A stretch of DNA of 64,000 bases, taken from assembly GCA_963699805.1 (NCBI GenBank), contig CAVOVH010000001.1:496001-560000 (forward strand), in the 5' to 3' direction. The notes under the pieces are model-generated. The model saw only the letters and a program-made list of their open reading frames with translations. It did no database searches and was not told the origin of the DNA. The position numbers and the translations under genes are program-made. Shown here one piece after another: positions 35,311 to 44,516 of this stretch (positions within the stretch are counted from its first letter, which is position 1; each line of letters opens with the position of its first letter). Source of the stretch: JAGTVG01 sp963699805. Lineage in GTDB: Bacteria > Bacteroidota > Bacteroidia > Cytophagales > Cyclobacteriaceae.

Positions 35311-36063
35311 TCATACGTAGATCATTTTTTTGGTCATCCCGCCATCGATCACAAAATTCTGCCCGGTTATAAAAGTATTTTTTTCATCGATCAGGAAACG
35401 CACCATGGAAAAAATGTCTTCCGGTATACCCACCCTACCCACAGGGTGCTGTAGATGATCCTCCGTTGATAGGGGGATATTTTCCCCATTACTGCTTTTC
35501 TGATGAGGCGTTACATCGATCCACCCAGGACTGATGGAATTTACACGGATATCCGGGCCCAGACTCATGGCCATTGCATGAGTAAGCGTATAAATAGCTC
35601 CTTTAGATGCTGAATAGGCTTCGGTATTTGGTTCCGACATGAACGTACGTGTTGAACATAGATTGATGATCGATCCATGAACATTTTTCAAGTAGGGTAA
35701 GGCATATTTGGCACATAAAAAGGCACCAGTCAGATTTACGTCAATGACCCGTTGCCATTCTTTCAGGCTGAGTTGTTCCATTGGTTTATTGTTCGAAATG
35801 GCGGCATTATTGATCAGAATATCCAGGGTACCAAATTTCGCAATGGTTTTGTGGATCGAATTGTTTACTTGGGTCTCATCGGTAATATCCGTTAAATTAA
35901 ATAAAAATTGATTGGGAAGGTCAAATTCTCTGGATGTCTCTTCACCCGCTTCCCGATCAATTTCAAGAATGGCTACCTGATAATTTTCTTCCAGAAGTTC
36001 TCGGGCGATCACCTTTCCAATTCCCTGACCACCGCCGGTAATGATCACTGTTTTTTGACTCAT
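35311..36063 (-). CDS. SDR family oxidoreductase
   Basis: A 250-residue classical short-chain dehydrogenase/reductase. The cofactor loop is TGGGQGIGKVIA (about residues 9-20), the structural motif is INNAAISN, and the active-site Tyr-x-x-x-Lys is in YSASKGAIYTL. An acidic residue after strand 2 (LEIDREAGE) suggests NAD preference. The C-terminal ITGQNFVIDGGMTKKM is the usual last strand. The substrate is not known; glucose-dehydrogenase- or acyl-type SDRs have this size. It is 30 bases downstream of the next membrane-protein gene on the same strand, so cotranscription is possible. Confidence 0.88.
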   Translation of the reverse strand: MSQKTVIITGGGQGIGKVIARELLEENYQVAILEIDREAGEETSREFDLPNQFLFNLTDITDETQVNNSIHKTIAKFGTLDILINNAAISNNKPMEQLSLKEWQRVIDVNLTGAFLCAKYALPYLKNVHGSIINLCSTRTFMSEPNTEAYSASKGAIYTLTHAMAMSLGPDIRVNSISPGWIDVTPHQKSSNGENIPLSTEDHLQHPVGRVGIPEDIFSMVRFLIDEKNTFITGQNFVIDGGMTKKMIYV

Positions 36064-36092
36064 AAATTCAGATATTTAAGATTGATTCAAAT

Positions 36093-36764
36093 TTATGCTT
36101 CCAGTTCAGATTTTTCCTTCTCATCGATTGAATAATAAAGACTGGCGAATGAGGCAGAAATCCACATGGCAGAAAATAGGACACCAACAAACATCAGGAT
36201 CAGGCCAAATATGATCAGGAAAAATGAAACAACACCCATGCCAAATATTTTCCATCCATGGCCATACGTCATTTGCCAGCTTTTTTCCACCGCCTTGATC
36301 GGATCCAATTGACGATCCATTACCAGATAGGGAACAAAAACAAGTCGGCAAGCCAGGATAAAACCCGGAATAATAAAGAAAATAAATCCAAGGATTATCA
36401 GGGCGGTAGCCAGAAGATGGGCCAGAATGATATTCACATAATTATTAAATCCCGTAAAAATCTTCTTAAAATCCAGGGGCTCGTCCCGGATGGCCTTGAG
36501 GAAAAAAAGATCAATCCCATAGGTGATTACAGGAAGCAATAATAATCCATAAAGAAATGACAGGATCCAGAGAAAAGTCCAACCTGGAGTTATATTCTGA
36601 CTGATGTCCCGCACCACACCGACCGGCGTTTCAGCCACAGCCCCGATGATCGTGGCAAGAAATAAATACAGAAAGTATTTTTTTATTTGCTCAAACCCGA
36701 ATCCAAAGCTTTGACTGAAACTTCCATCAGGTACATGTTTTATTTGTTGATCTTCGTTGTTCAT
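36093..36764 (-). CDS. Multi-pass membrane protein (DUF975/YciC-like)
   Basis: 223 residues from the ATG at 36762-36764, following 14 unlikely upstream codons. After a polar N-terminus there are about five hydrophobic segments, including FLYLFLATIIGAV, FLWILSFLYGLLLLPVI, ILAHLLATALIILGFIFFII and WKIFGMGVVSFFLIIFGLIL. The central CRLVFVPYLVMDRQLDPIKA followed by VEKSWQMTYGHGWKIFG resembles DUF975 and GPDPase membrane-domain proteins, which often have the VDR...AxxxSW pattern. The role is unknown. It precedes the SDR gene by 30 bases. Confidence 0.7.
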   Translation of the reverse strand: MNNEDQQIKHVPDGSFSQSFGFGFEQIKKYFLYLFLATIIGAVAETPVGVVRDISQNITPGWTFLWILSFLYGLLLLPVITYGIDLFFLKAIRDEPLDFKKIFTGFNNYVNIILAHLLATALIILGFIFFIIPGFILACRLVFVPYLVMDRQLDPIKAVEKSWQMTYGHGWKIFGMGVVSFFLIIFGLILMFVGVLFSAMWISASFASLYYSIDEKEKSELEA

Positions 36765-36893
36765 GATTTTATGTTTTTTTTCTTCAAGTATACGGGCATT
36801 ATACATAAAATCTTTCCAACTTTAGTTGTGTTTTTGAATTCAATACTTTCGTAGGGTGAAGTGGATTGGATTAATTTTTACTTTTGATCAGGT

Positions 36894-37844
36894 ATGAAGG
36901 AACTTCTTTATTTGCTGATCTTTTTTTTCTGCCTTGCCTCTGCTGCAGGTTCAATATTGCTGTCGCAAAAGTTGAAAGCGATAAATCCGGTGAATACATT
37001 TGATTCACTTTTTTACTTCGTAATACTCAGTACTTTTTTTGGCATTTACAGTATATGGGGTCAGGTGATCATCTATCGTGTATTGCTTTATCTTTCTGCT
37101 TCACCCGATATTGTGAATGCGATTGGCCATATAATTCCATTACTGGGATTCCCGTTTTTAATCATGGGAGGCTACTTGCTCATCAGATTTGGTCACGAAT
37201 TATGGGGAGGTAAAATCAGTCTGGTCGACTCAATGGCCTTTTACCTGTTTTATTTTTTACTTCTGGTTGTTTTCGGGTGGATATCTTTTTATGGTTTTCG
37301 AGAGGGACACTTAAATTTCAAAAATCCCCTTACTTTATTGATCCTATTTTTCGCCCTACAGGAAATTGTGATCCATTTCTGGTATTTATTGATCCATTCC
37401 CGGCGTATTAGAAAGAACCGATATCTGACCTATTTATCATTCACGGGGAGGTACCTGATGATATTTTTTACCTTCCTGATCATCAAATTGGGGGCGATTC
37501 TGCTTCTTTTCATTCATCTGACCTGGGCCCCTGTATTTATTTTGATTTATTTTTTCGCATTGATTGGCCCCGTATTTTATTTATATCGTCATCAGCGCCA
37601 GATTTTAATCGAGGTTCAACCGGATATAAAAATCGTTGACTCCCAGGAATCCATACTTAAACGCAATGGGGTCACACGGAGGGAAAGGGAAATCATCGAC
37701 CTGATCTGTACCGGCAAAACCAATCAGGAAATAGCTGATTCGCTTTTTATTTCATTGCAGACCGTGAAGGATCATACGCATAGGATCTATTTGAAGGTGG
37801 AAGTAAAAAATCGCATGCAACTGATCCATCTTCTACGTAAATAA
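36894..37844 (+). CDS. Membrane-anchored LuxR-type transcriptional regulator
   Basis: A 316-residue protein with about seven hydrophobic segments in residues 1-235 and a C-terminal LuxR/GerE helix-turn-helix: VTRREREIIDLICTGKTNQE (about 252-271) and SLFISLQTVKDHTHRIYLKV, with the recognition helix TVKDHTHRIY. There is no receiver or PAS domain, so the membrane part probably senses something directly or senses the membrane state. The DNA-binding domain would face the cytoplasm. Targets are unknown. It is divergent from the DUF975-like gene with 129 bases between starts and could regulate that pair. Confidence 0.8.
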   Translation: MKELLYLLIFFFCLASAAGSILLSQKLKAINPVNTFDSLFYFVILSTFFGIYSIWGQVIIYRVLLYLSASPDIVNAIGHIIPLLGFPFLIMGGYLLIRFGHELWGGKISLVDSMAFYLFYFLLLVVFGWISFYGFREGHLNFKNPLTLLILFFALQEIVIHFWYLLIHSRRIRKNRYLTYLSFTGRYLMIFFTFLIIKLGAILLLFIHLTWAPVFILIYFFALIGPVFYLYRHQRQILIEVQPDIKIVDSQESILKRNGVTRREREIIDLICTGKTNQEIADSLFISLQTVKDHTHRIYLKVEVKNRMQLIHLLRK

Positions 37845-38053
37845 AGATTTTCCGCATTGCAGATTGAAAGGATGTTATTATAACATGGGTTTTTCAGTTC
37901 GATGCTGGAATTTTCCGGTACGTAAATATTCAGAATTCATTTGAAACAGGGAACCCATCCTATACAAGATAGCAGGGAATAATCTCCAAATAAATTTACA
38001 TGATGGATTTTATCGAGTTGATTGAATTCCATCAGGCAAAAAGATTCTAATAA

Positions 38054-38437
38054 TTAATTGACCTTTCGAGCTGAAATCGGGAATTCATTATAATCCACTG
38101 TGATAGAACCAGTAAAATCAGGGCCGTCAAAATCTCCAGACATATTGATCTTCATTCCCTCATAATAAAAATAACTTGTCAGTTTGTTTACTTCTATCTT
38201 AAGATCTTCCATGTTGATCGAAATGCTTCCATCATCTGATTTGATATCTCCTTTAAATTCATCACCCTCCTGGCTGATAGTCATGATTCCATTGACATCG
38301 CCATCCGGTAGATTCCTGACAACATAATCCCAGTTTCCCACATACTTTGATGCGGTGGTTTTTGTAGTCGCACAGCCTGCCCACAGGAGACCAGCCGCCA
38401 GGATCATTATGACATTGATTTTTATTATGTTTTTCAT
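38054..38437 (-). CDS. Small beta-rich lipoprotein
   Basis: 127 residues from the ATG at 38435-38437, selected because it directly opens a lipoprotein leader (MKNIIKINVIMILAAGLLWA, then GC). Twelve further codons upstream are unlikely to be used. The mature part has the pattern KYVGNWDYVVRNLPDGDVNG, GDEFKGDIKSDDGS and SGDFDGPDFTGSI, that is, short beta strands with Gly/Asp turns resembling lipocalin-like or DUF-type beta-barrel folds. I do not recognise a specific family. It lies downstream of the NSS transporter genes on the same strand but 88 bases before them in the chromosome order. Confidence 0.65.
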   Translation of the reverse strand: MKNIIKINVIMILAAGLLWAGCATTKTTASKYVGNWDYVVRNLPDGDVNGIMTISQEGDEFKGDIKSDDGSISINMEDLKIEVNKLTSYFYYEGMKINMSGDFDGPDFTGSITVDYNEFPISARKVN

Positions 38438-38524
38438 CGGTAAATAGTTTAAATTAAAAAATCTGGATTTCAAGGACCTAAATTAATCTATTTTAATAAA
38501 TGGGAATGATGTTTTTTAAAAAAA

Positions 38525-39910
38525 TTATGCGAACAGACTGATACCGAAGAAAATTTCAAGGATCGTAACGATGAAGGTAATTCCCAACACCACCGGTGCA
38601 ACAAATTGCAGACAGAATCCAACGTATTTAGAGAGCCATGAATTCTCGAATCGATCATTGCCATGATCCAATTCCATGAATAATTTTTTTCTTTTCCAGA
38701 CATAGATCGCGAAAATGGAAGTAAGAAATCCCACAAAAGGGAGCAGGGTATTGGAGGATACATCTGTCAGGAAAGTCATGAAGTCAATCGGGGACTCTGA
38801 TCCATAATACGTAATAAAATGAGTGAAATATTCTGAATATCCACTTCCCATGAGCGAGGGAATGCCGAGCAGAAATACGATACCTGCAGAGATCCATACC
38901 GCGTAATCACGTTTTACATCATGTTGGTCAACCAGATAGGAAACCGGTAACTCGAGTAAGGATATGATGGAAGTTATCGCAGCAAAAGCAAGCAGGAGAA
39001 AAAATAGAGCTCCGGTGATGATTCCCCAGAAAGGCCCCATTGTTTCAAATATTCCAGGCATGGTGATAAAAATCAGTCCGGCTCCTCCATCGGTACTGAT
39101 GTTTTGTGAATATACGATCGGAAATATCATCAATCCGGCCAGAAAGGCAATTAAGATATCGGCGAGTGTGATCACTGCTCCGGAAAAAACAATATCCTCC
39201 TTCCTTTTAAGATAACTTCCGTAGGTAATCAAGATCCCCATTCCAAGTGATAGGGAAAAAAACGCCTGTCCCAGGGCCCTGTAAATAACTTCAATAGAAA
39301 TCTTTGAAAAATCCGGGATCAGGTAAAATTTAATCCCATCCATGGCATTGTCGAGGGTGAGTGAATAGATTATTAAAAAAAACAAGATGCCGATCAGCAC
39401 AGGCATCAGGATCTTGCTGGCCTTTTCAATACCCCTGGTTACTCCCCTGGAAACGATAAACGCCACTACGGCAAGGATGAATAAAGAATACCCTCCAATC
39501 ATTTCGATATCCTTTACGAATTCTTCAAACTGGCTACCCACATGAAAATTTCCCAGAAGCATTTCAATGAAATAGGCAAAAACCCAGGCGGCCACTATGT
39601 TGTAAAAAGAGAGGATCAGTATCCCACATAGAACACCCAGAATTCCCATAAAAGTCCATTTGCGATGATGAATGGCTTTAAATGCCCCTACAGGACTTTT
39701 CTGGGCATTTCTGCCAATCGCAATTTCGGTAATGAGCAAAGGATAACATAAAACAAAACAGAAAACAAGATAGATAAAGAGGAATGCGGCACCTCCATTC
39801 TGACCTACCTCAAAGGGAAATTTCCAGATATTACCGAGCCCGACAGCACTTCCTGCTGCTGCCGCAATAAAACCGAATTTGGATGAAAATTTATTCCTTT
39901 TATTGATCAT
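38525..39910 (-). CDS. Sodium-dependent NSS-family transporter, copy 1
   Basis: A 461-residue inner-membrane protein of the neurotransmitter:sodium symporter (SNF) family. The diagnostic first helix reads FGFIAAAAGSAVGLGNIWKF followed by PFEVGQNGGAAFLFIYL, which in LeuT forms the sodium and substrate site. About 11-12 hydrophobic segments follow, including GQAFFSLSLGMGILITYGSY (TM6 region). Substrates in bacteria are mostly amino acids; which one is unknown. It is highly similar in sequence and identical in length to the gene upstream, and 41 bases follow that gene's stop. Confidence 0.92.
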   Translation of the reverse strand: MINKRNKFSSKFGFIAAAAGSAVGLGNIWKFPFEVGQNGGAAFLFIYLVFCFVLCYPLLITEIAIGRNAQKSPVGAFKAIHHRKWTFMGILGVLCGILILSFYNIVAAWVFAYFIEMLLGNFHVGSQFEEFVKDIEMIGGYSLFILAVVAFIVSRGVTRGIEKASKILMPVLIGILFFLIIYSLTLDNAMDGIKFYLIPDFSKISIEVIYRALGQAFFSLSLGMGILITYGSYLKRKEDIVFSGAVITLADILIAFLAGLMIFPIVYSQNISTDGGAGLIFITMPGIFETMGPFWGIITGALFFLLLAFAAITSIISLLELPVSYLVDQHDVKRDYAVWISAGIVFLLGIPSLMGSGYSEYFTHFITYYGSESPIDFMTFLTDVSSNTLLPFVGFLTSIFAIYVWKRKKLFMELDHGNDRFENSWLSKYVGFCLQFVAPVVLGITFIVTILEIFFGISLFA

Positions 39911-39951
39911 GAAATCAGAAATACTAACACAATATCGTTAAAACAACCATT

Positions 39952-41337
39952 TCATTTAAAAAAATGAATGCCCAGAAAGGTGTCTAATATGGTAATTATG
40001 AATATTGTTCCCAATACGATGGGAGCTACATATTGCAGGCAAAAACCAACATACTTCGATAACCAGGATTTCAGGAATGATTCGCGGCCATAGGTTAATT
40101 CCCGGAAAAGTTTTCGTCTTTTCCAGATATAGACGGAAAAGATGGCAATGCTCAGACCTCCAAAAGGCAGTAAAGTATTTGAAGAGAGGTCTGCAATGAA
40201 AGTCATAAAGTCTGTAGGACTTTCTGCTCCCATATAGGTAACAAAATTGGTAAAAAAGGGTGAATATCCGTTGCCGATCAGCGAAGGGATGCCAATCAGA
40301 TAGATAACGCCAGCTGAAATCCACACTGCTTTTTCCCGTTTTACATCATGTTGATCCACGAGATAAGAAACAGGCAATTCCATTAATGAGATGGTGGAAG
40401 TAAGGGCTGCAAAGGACAATAAAAGAAAGAACAGTGATCCAATGATGATCCCAAGAACCGGTCCCATATTGGCAAATAATCCGGGAAGCGTGGTGAAAAT
40501 CAGGCCGGTGCCTCCTTCTGTACTCAGACCCTGAGAAAAGATGAATGGAAAGATCATTAATCCTGCCAGAAACGCAATACTTACATCGGCTAAGGTAACC
40601 ACCGCTCCTGAAAAAATGATGTCCTCATGTTTTTTAAGATAACTACCATAAGTAATAAGAGCGCCCATCCCCAATGATAATGAAAAGAATGCCTGTCCTA
40701 GCGCGCTGTAAATCACTTCGATCGTCAATTTTGATAAATCCGGGATCAGATAAAATTCAAGACCTGCCGCTGCATGATCCAGGGTAAATGCATAGACTAC
40801 AAGAAAAAGAATGATGGCCAGCAGAGTAGGCATCATGATCTTGCTGGCTTTTTCAATCCCATTGGTGACTCCTTTGGACACAATAAATGCTGTGACCACC
40901 ATGAAGAGCATCGAATATCCTCCAACCATCTGTATGTCCGAAACATATTCCGTGAAGTGTTCCCCAATGGAAAAATTCCCCATCAACATTTCAACAAAAT
41001 AGCCCAACACCCACCCGGCGACCACATTATAAAATGATAAGATAAGGATCCCGCATAATACACTGAGAAAACCTATGAAAGTCCATTTGGGATGATTCAT
41101 GACCCGGAATGCACCTACAGGATTCTTCTGCGCTCTTCTTCCAATCGCAATCTCAGTGATTAAAAGGGGATAACAGAGTACAAAACAGAAGATCAGGTAA
41201 ATGACCAGGAAAGCAGCTCCACCTCCTCTCCCCACTTCGAAAGGAAACCTCCAGATATTCCCTAGTCCAACTGCGCTGCCCGCCGCCGCCGCTATAAAAC
41301 CGAATTTATTGGTGAATTTATTTCGATTGCTTACCAT
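39952..41337 (-). CDS. Sodium-dependent NSS-family transporter, copy 2
   Basis: Also 461 residues, with the same first-helix signature (FGFIAAAAGSAVGLGNIWRF) and a TM6 region differing by few residues (GQAFFSLSLGMGALITYGSY). The two genes are a tandem duplication on the minus strand, with this one first in transcription order. Differences are scattered along the protein and may change substrate, for example in the C-terminal third (GGLSIAIFSVYIWKRRKLF here, GFLTSIFAIYVWKRKKLFM there). It is not followed by a terminator, so both are probably cotranscribed. Unlike most NSS neighbours, no amino-acid enzyme gene is adjacent. Confidence 0.92.
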   Translation of the reverse strand: MVSNRNKFTNKFGFIAAAAGSAVGLGNIWRFPFEVGRGGGAAFLVIYLIFCFVLCYPLLITEIAIGRRAQKNPVGAFRVMNHPKWTFIGFLSVLCGILILSFYNVVAGWVLGYFVEMLMGNFSIGEHFTEYVSDIQMVGGYSMLFMVVTAFIVSKGVTNGIEKASKIMMPTLLAIILFLVVYAFTLDHAAAGLEFYLIPDLSKLTIEVIYSALGQAFFSLSLGMGALITYGSYLKKHEDIIFSGAVVTLADVSIAFLAGLMIFPFIFSQGLSTEGGTGLIFTTLPGLFANMGPVLGIIIGSLFFLLLSFAALTSTISLMELPVSYLVDQHDVKREKAVWISAGVIYLIGIPSLIGNGYSPFFTNFVTYMGAESPTDFMTFIADLSSNTLLPFGGLSIAIFSVYIWKRRKLFRELTYGRESFLKSWLSKYVGFCLQYVAPIVLGTIFIITILDTFLGIHFFK

Positions 41338-41756
41338 CAGGATGAGTAAATTGGATACAAATCAGTGAATTCTTCGAAAGATTTCAAATAAAGTATATAA
41401 AGTTTTACCGAGCAATAAATACCCGGGATAATATTCCTGAAATAACATTTTAAACCCATTGGATGTTAGCTAAAATGCGTAAAAATAAGATATAAGCTTT
41501 GGGGATGCCCTTTTTAAATGATGCCGCTGGTGACTTCAGGAGTTACCCGGCTTTGGATACAAGAAGATACAGTGGTGAAAATCAGGCTGATACCGGGGAT
41601 GGATTCAGATAACGGACGGAATTAATTTCAATGAAAGCAGTCGAATGGTAGGATTTTTGTATATTTTTGTATTTTATATTGATCATTATAATTACCAAGG
41701 GACCGGAATCAGCTAAGCGCTAAAAATGAACTCCCCAGAAATACAGAAACAGAAAT
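41338..41756. other. Intergenic region between divergent genes
   Basis: No gene seen. A 35-codon frame at about 41519 (MMPLVTSGVTRLW) looks like chance. It probably holds the promoters of the transporter pair and the helicase. Confidence 0.5.
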
Positions 41757-42971
41757 ATGAAATTTGATGAATTTGGGCTGAATGAACAATTGCTGGAAGC
41801 AATATCCTATATGAATTTCAGTGAAGCTACACCCGTGCAGGAAAAGGCCATCCCGCAGATCATGGGGGGCAAGGATCTGATTGCCTGTGCGCAGACTGGA
41901 ACAGGGAAAACAGCAGCATTCGTCCTGCCCATACTGAATAAACTGGTTACCAGTGAAGCAAATGGAATTAATACATTGATCATCGTGCCAACCAGGGAGC
42001 TTGCATTGCAAATAGATCAGCAGATACAGGGTTTATCTTATTTTACAACTGTCAATGTTTTGTCTATTTACGGAGGGGGAAATGGTGAAGATTGGGAAAC
42101 CGAAAAAAAAGTATTGACTCATGGGGCTGACATCATCGTGGCTACACCCGGGAAATTGATATCCCATTTGAAGATGGGATATGTCAATTTTGACAACCTT
42201 GAACATCTTATCCTGGATGAAGCCGACAAAATGTTGGACATGGGATTTTACGATGACATTAAAAAGATCATTTCATTTTTACCAGAAAAAAGGCAAACCC
42301 TGATGTTCAGTGCCACGATGCCCCACAAGATCCGGAAACTGGCAGATCAGATACTGACCGAACCTTTCGAAATCAGTATTGCGATGTCAAAACCAGCGGA
42401 AGGTGTCAAACAGGGAGCATTTGTCTTATACGAAAACCAGAAGATGCCTGTGCTGAAATCCTTGATAAGTGCCAACCAGAAATTCCAGCGTATCCTGGTC
42501 TTTAGCTCCACCAAAATAAAAGTTCGAGAAATCGCAAAGAACCTGAACCATAATTCCAATAATATAGAAAGTATTTCATCTGACCTGGACCAGAAGGAAA
42601 GGGAACAGGTGCTTGAAAATTTCAAAGCCAAAAAAACCCGGGTGTTAATCGCCACGGATATATTAAGCCGGGGTATTGATATTAAAGACATTGATCTTAT
42701 CATCAATTATGATGTACCTCATGATGCCGAAGATTATGTGCACAGGGTAGGTCGGACAGCACGGGCCAAGGCGAATGGTCTTGCATTAACTTTTATCAGT
42801 GATAAGGAAATTGGTAAATTTAAGCGAATTGAAAAGTTGATCGAGCGTGAAGTTCAGAAAATACCACTCCCGGAAAAACTTGGTAAAGGACCCGAATACA
42901 AATTACCTGAAAGAAAAGACCGGCCAGAATTTTTTAAAAGAGGAAAAGGGAAAAGAAAAAAAACCAGTTAG
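41757..42971 (+). CDS. DEAD-box ATP-dependent RNA helicase
   Basis: A 404-residue DEAD-box helicase (RhlE/CsdA-like core). Motifs in order: Q motif around SEATPVQEKAIPQIMGGKDL, I AQTGTGKT, Ia PTRELALQI, II as DEAD in LILDEADKMLDMGF, III SATMP, IV-VI in ILVFSSTKIKVREIA, TDILSRGIDIKDI and HRVGRTARA. The C-terminal extension is short and basic (FFKRGKGKRKK), suited to non-specific RNA binding. It probably acts in ribosome assembly or mRNA decay in the cytosol, often important in the cold. The stop overlaps the converging cyclase gene by four bases. Confidence 0.95.
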   Translation: MKFDEFGLNEQLLEAISYMNFSEATPVQEKAIPQIMGGKDLIACAQTGTGKTAAFVLPILNKLVTSEANGINTLIIVPTRELALQIDQQIQGLSYFTTVNVLSIYGGGNGEDWETEKKVLTHGADIIVATPGKLISHLKMGYVNFDNLEHLILDEADKMLDMGFYDDIKKIISFLPEKRQTLMFSATMPHKIRKLADQILTEPFEISIAMSKPAEGVKQGAFVLYENQKMPVLKSLISANQKFQRILVFSSTKIKVREIAKNLNHNSNNIESISSDLDQKEREQVLENFKAKKTRVLIATDILSRGIDIKDIDLIINYDVPHDAEDYVHRVGRTARAKANGLALTFISDKEIGKFKRIEKLIEREVQKIPLPEKLGKGPEYKLPERKDRPEFFKRGKGKRKKTS

Positions 42972-44062
42972 ACCTTCAGGGTAAACACATTGATCTTCTT
43001 TTCTTTTCCCCTCAATTCAATTTTATCCCTAAAAGTGGCTTCAAAAGGTTGAAGATTATCGAACAAGGCCAATGTGTTCTCTGACACCAGAAGATCCACC
43101 TGAAACTCATTGCAGGAAGCCTGGATCCTGCTGGTTGTATTCAGAACATCTCCTGTAAAAACAATATCCCTCTTGATAATACCTACTTCACCTACCGTAA
43201 CGGGACCAAAATGGATGCCTGCCTTAAACGCCGGTACGCAATCATATTTCTCTAAAAAAACATCCTTATTTTGTTCTATACTTAATCGGATATCGAAAAA
43301 ACAATTGAGACAATTCAGGTTTCTGATGGCACGCTGGGCAGTCCAGGAAACCACCACTTCATCCCCCACATATTGATAGATCTCCCCATACCGGTTGATG
43401 ATCGGGTCCGATATAACGGCATAAAATTCATTCAGAAAATGATAATACTGTTGATGACCCAGCTTTTCCGCAATGGTCGTGGAGGATTTCAGATCGAGGA
43501 ACATAAATACACGGAGTTCTTCTTTTGGATTGTAATACTTGCCGATGAAAATTTTCCATAGCTTACCCGGACCGAACATATCATTCACCTGCACCATGAA
43601 TTGTGTGACTGCCACGATGAAGGTCCATAAAAGAATATTTCTCAACTGGAATGGTTGGAAAAGGTTTTCGGTGAAAGTAATCCTCAGGATCTCAGGATGA
43701 AAAGGGAACTGGTGCCGGTCAATGGACAATACAATGATACTCATGGTCGAGGAAATGAAAATATAGATGAGTAAAAAGTATAGGGCCGTAAGTAAAATTC
43801 CGAAATACAAGGGACGTTTCTGGGTCCTGGAATTGATACTGTACACGAATATGGAACCGCCAATCAGACCTGCAAGAAAACTGGCCAGCAGGATGGTTCC
43901 ATAATCCAGCCAGGGATCCATGGTTTTGTATTGTTCGGGAAACCGAAATTTATAGGAGGAAATTTCATAAACAAAAACAAGTGAAAGGAATAACATCCAG
44001 AGAAGGGTAATGACCAGGATGGTTTTGATCTTGATCTTCTGCTTGGGTGAAATCCGGGACAT
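42968..44062 (-). CDS. Membrane-bound class III nucleotide cyclase
   Basis: A 364-residue protein. The first 185 residues hold four to five hydrophobic segments (ILVITLLWMLFLSLVFVYEI; TILLASFLAGLIGGSIFVYS; ILLTALYFLLIYIFISSTMS; LLWTFIVAVTQFMVQV). From about 200 a class III adenylate/guanylate cyclase domain starts VFMFLDLKSSTTIAEKLG, whose Asp is the first metal ligand. It continues with YGEIYQYVGDEVVVSWT containing the second Asp, and later FTGDVLNTTSRIQASC. The product (cAMP or cGMP) cannot be told. It probably links a membrane signal to a nucleotide messenger. It converges on the helicase gene. Confidence 0.87.
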   Translation of the reverse strand: MSRISPKQKIKIKTILVITLLWMLFLSLVFVYEISSYKFRFPEQYKTMDPWLDYGTILLASFLAGLIGGSIFVYSINSRTQKRPLYFGILLTALYFLLIYIFISSTMSIIVLSIDRHQFPFHPEILRITFTENLFQPFQLRNILLWTFIVAVTQFMVQVNDMFGPGKLWKIFIGKYYNPKEELRVFMFLDLKSSTTIAEKLGHQQYYHFLNEFYAVISDPIINRYGEIYQYVGDEVVVSWTAQRAIRNLNCLNCFFDIRLSIEQNKDVFLEKYDCVPAFKAGIHFGPVTVGEVGIIKRDIVFTGDVLNTTSRIQASCNEFQVDLLVSENTLALFDNLQPFEATFRDKIELRGKEKKINVFTLKV

Positions 44063-44253
44063 GATACTTTTTTATCCAATTTACAATTTAACCGGAAAAA
44101 ATATGCAAATATTCCCGGATGTTTGGAATTTATCATTGTTTTAGCAAGGTATAATGAGTTTAAATCGTATGGAATTTGGTATAAAATTAATTTTTGTTAA
44201 AACCATAACCCCCAACTGTTTTTCTCGTTAATCTATCTGCAAAATATATACAT

Positions 44254-44433
44254 ATGATAACGATACTCACACTTTGGATTGGGCTTTCACTGGTCATCGC
44301 TTTATGGGCCAGTACACGGGAAATTGGTTTTGTCGGTGGATTGATCGTAAGCATGCTGCTTTCGCCCATCGCCGGCTTTACATTTGTCATACTTTCTCCC
44401 CGCAAGATGAAAAAAGCGAGAATAAAATCGTAA
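44254..44433 (+). CDS. Small two-helix membrane protein (59 residues)
   Basis: A short gene starting at ATG 44254 and ending TAA 44431-44433. The peptide begins MITILTLWIGLSLVIALWAS and continues with REIGFVGGLIVSMLLSP and AGFTFVILSPRK, then a basic tail KKARIKS. This gives two transmembrane segments with a Gly-Phe-Val-Gly-Gly turn, like small Bacteroidota membrane proteins of unknown function. A strong hairpin terminator 14 bases after the stop supports its reality. A longer minus-strand frame across it is a shadow. It is the only small protein outside annotated gene size limits that I would accept in the window. Confidence 0.6.
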   Translation: MITILTLWIGLSLVIALWASTREIGFVGGLIVSMLLSPIAGFTFVILSPRKMKKARIKS

Positions 44434-44446
44434 AGGCTAAATTAAA

Positions 44447-44489
44447 AAAAGGAGCATGGATCAAATTGATATGATTTCATGCTCCTTTT
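44447..44489. terminator. Bidirectional intrinsic terminator
   Basis: A 12-base perfect inverted repeat (AAAAGGAGCATG at 44447-44458, CATGCTCCTTTT at 44478-44489) with T-rich flanks on both sides, better on the minus strand. It can end the small membrane gene on the plus strand and the DUF6146-type gene on the minus strand. Confidence 0.85.
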
Positions 44490-44516
44490 AATTTGAAGTC
44501 TGAATTTAACGACGAG

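Noticed and set aside
41519..41626. A 35-codon plus-strand frame (MMPLVTSGVTRLWIQ) in the spacer before the helicase gene
   Set aside because: No family resemblance, no terminator or leader, and a length expected by chance.
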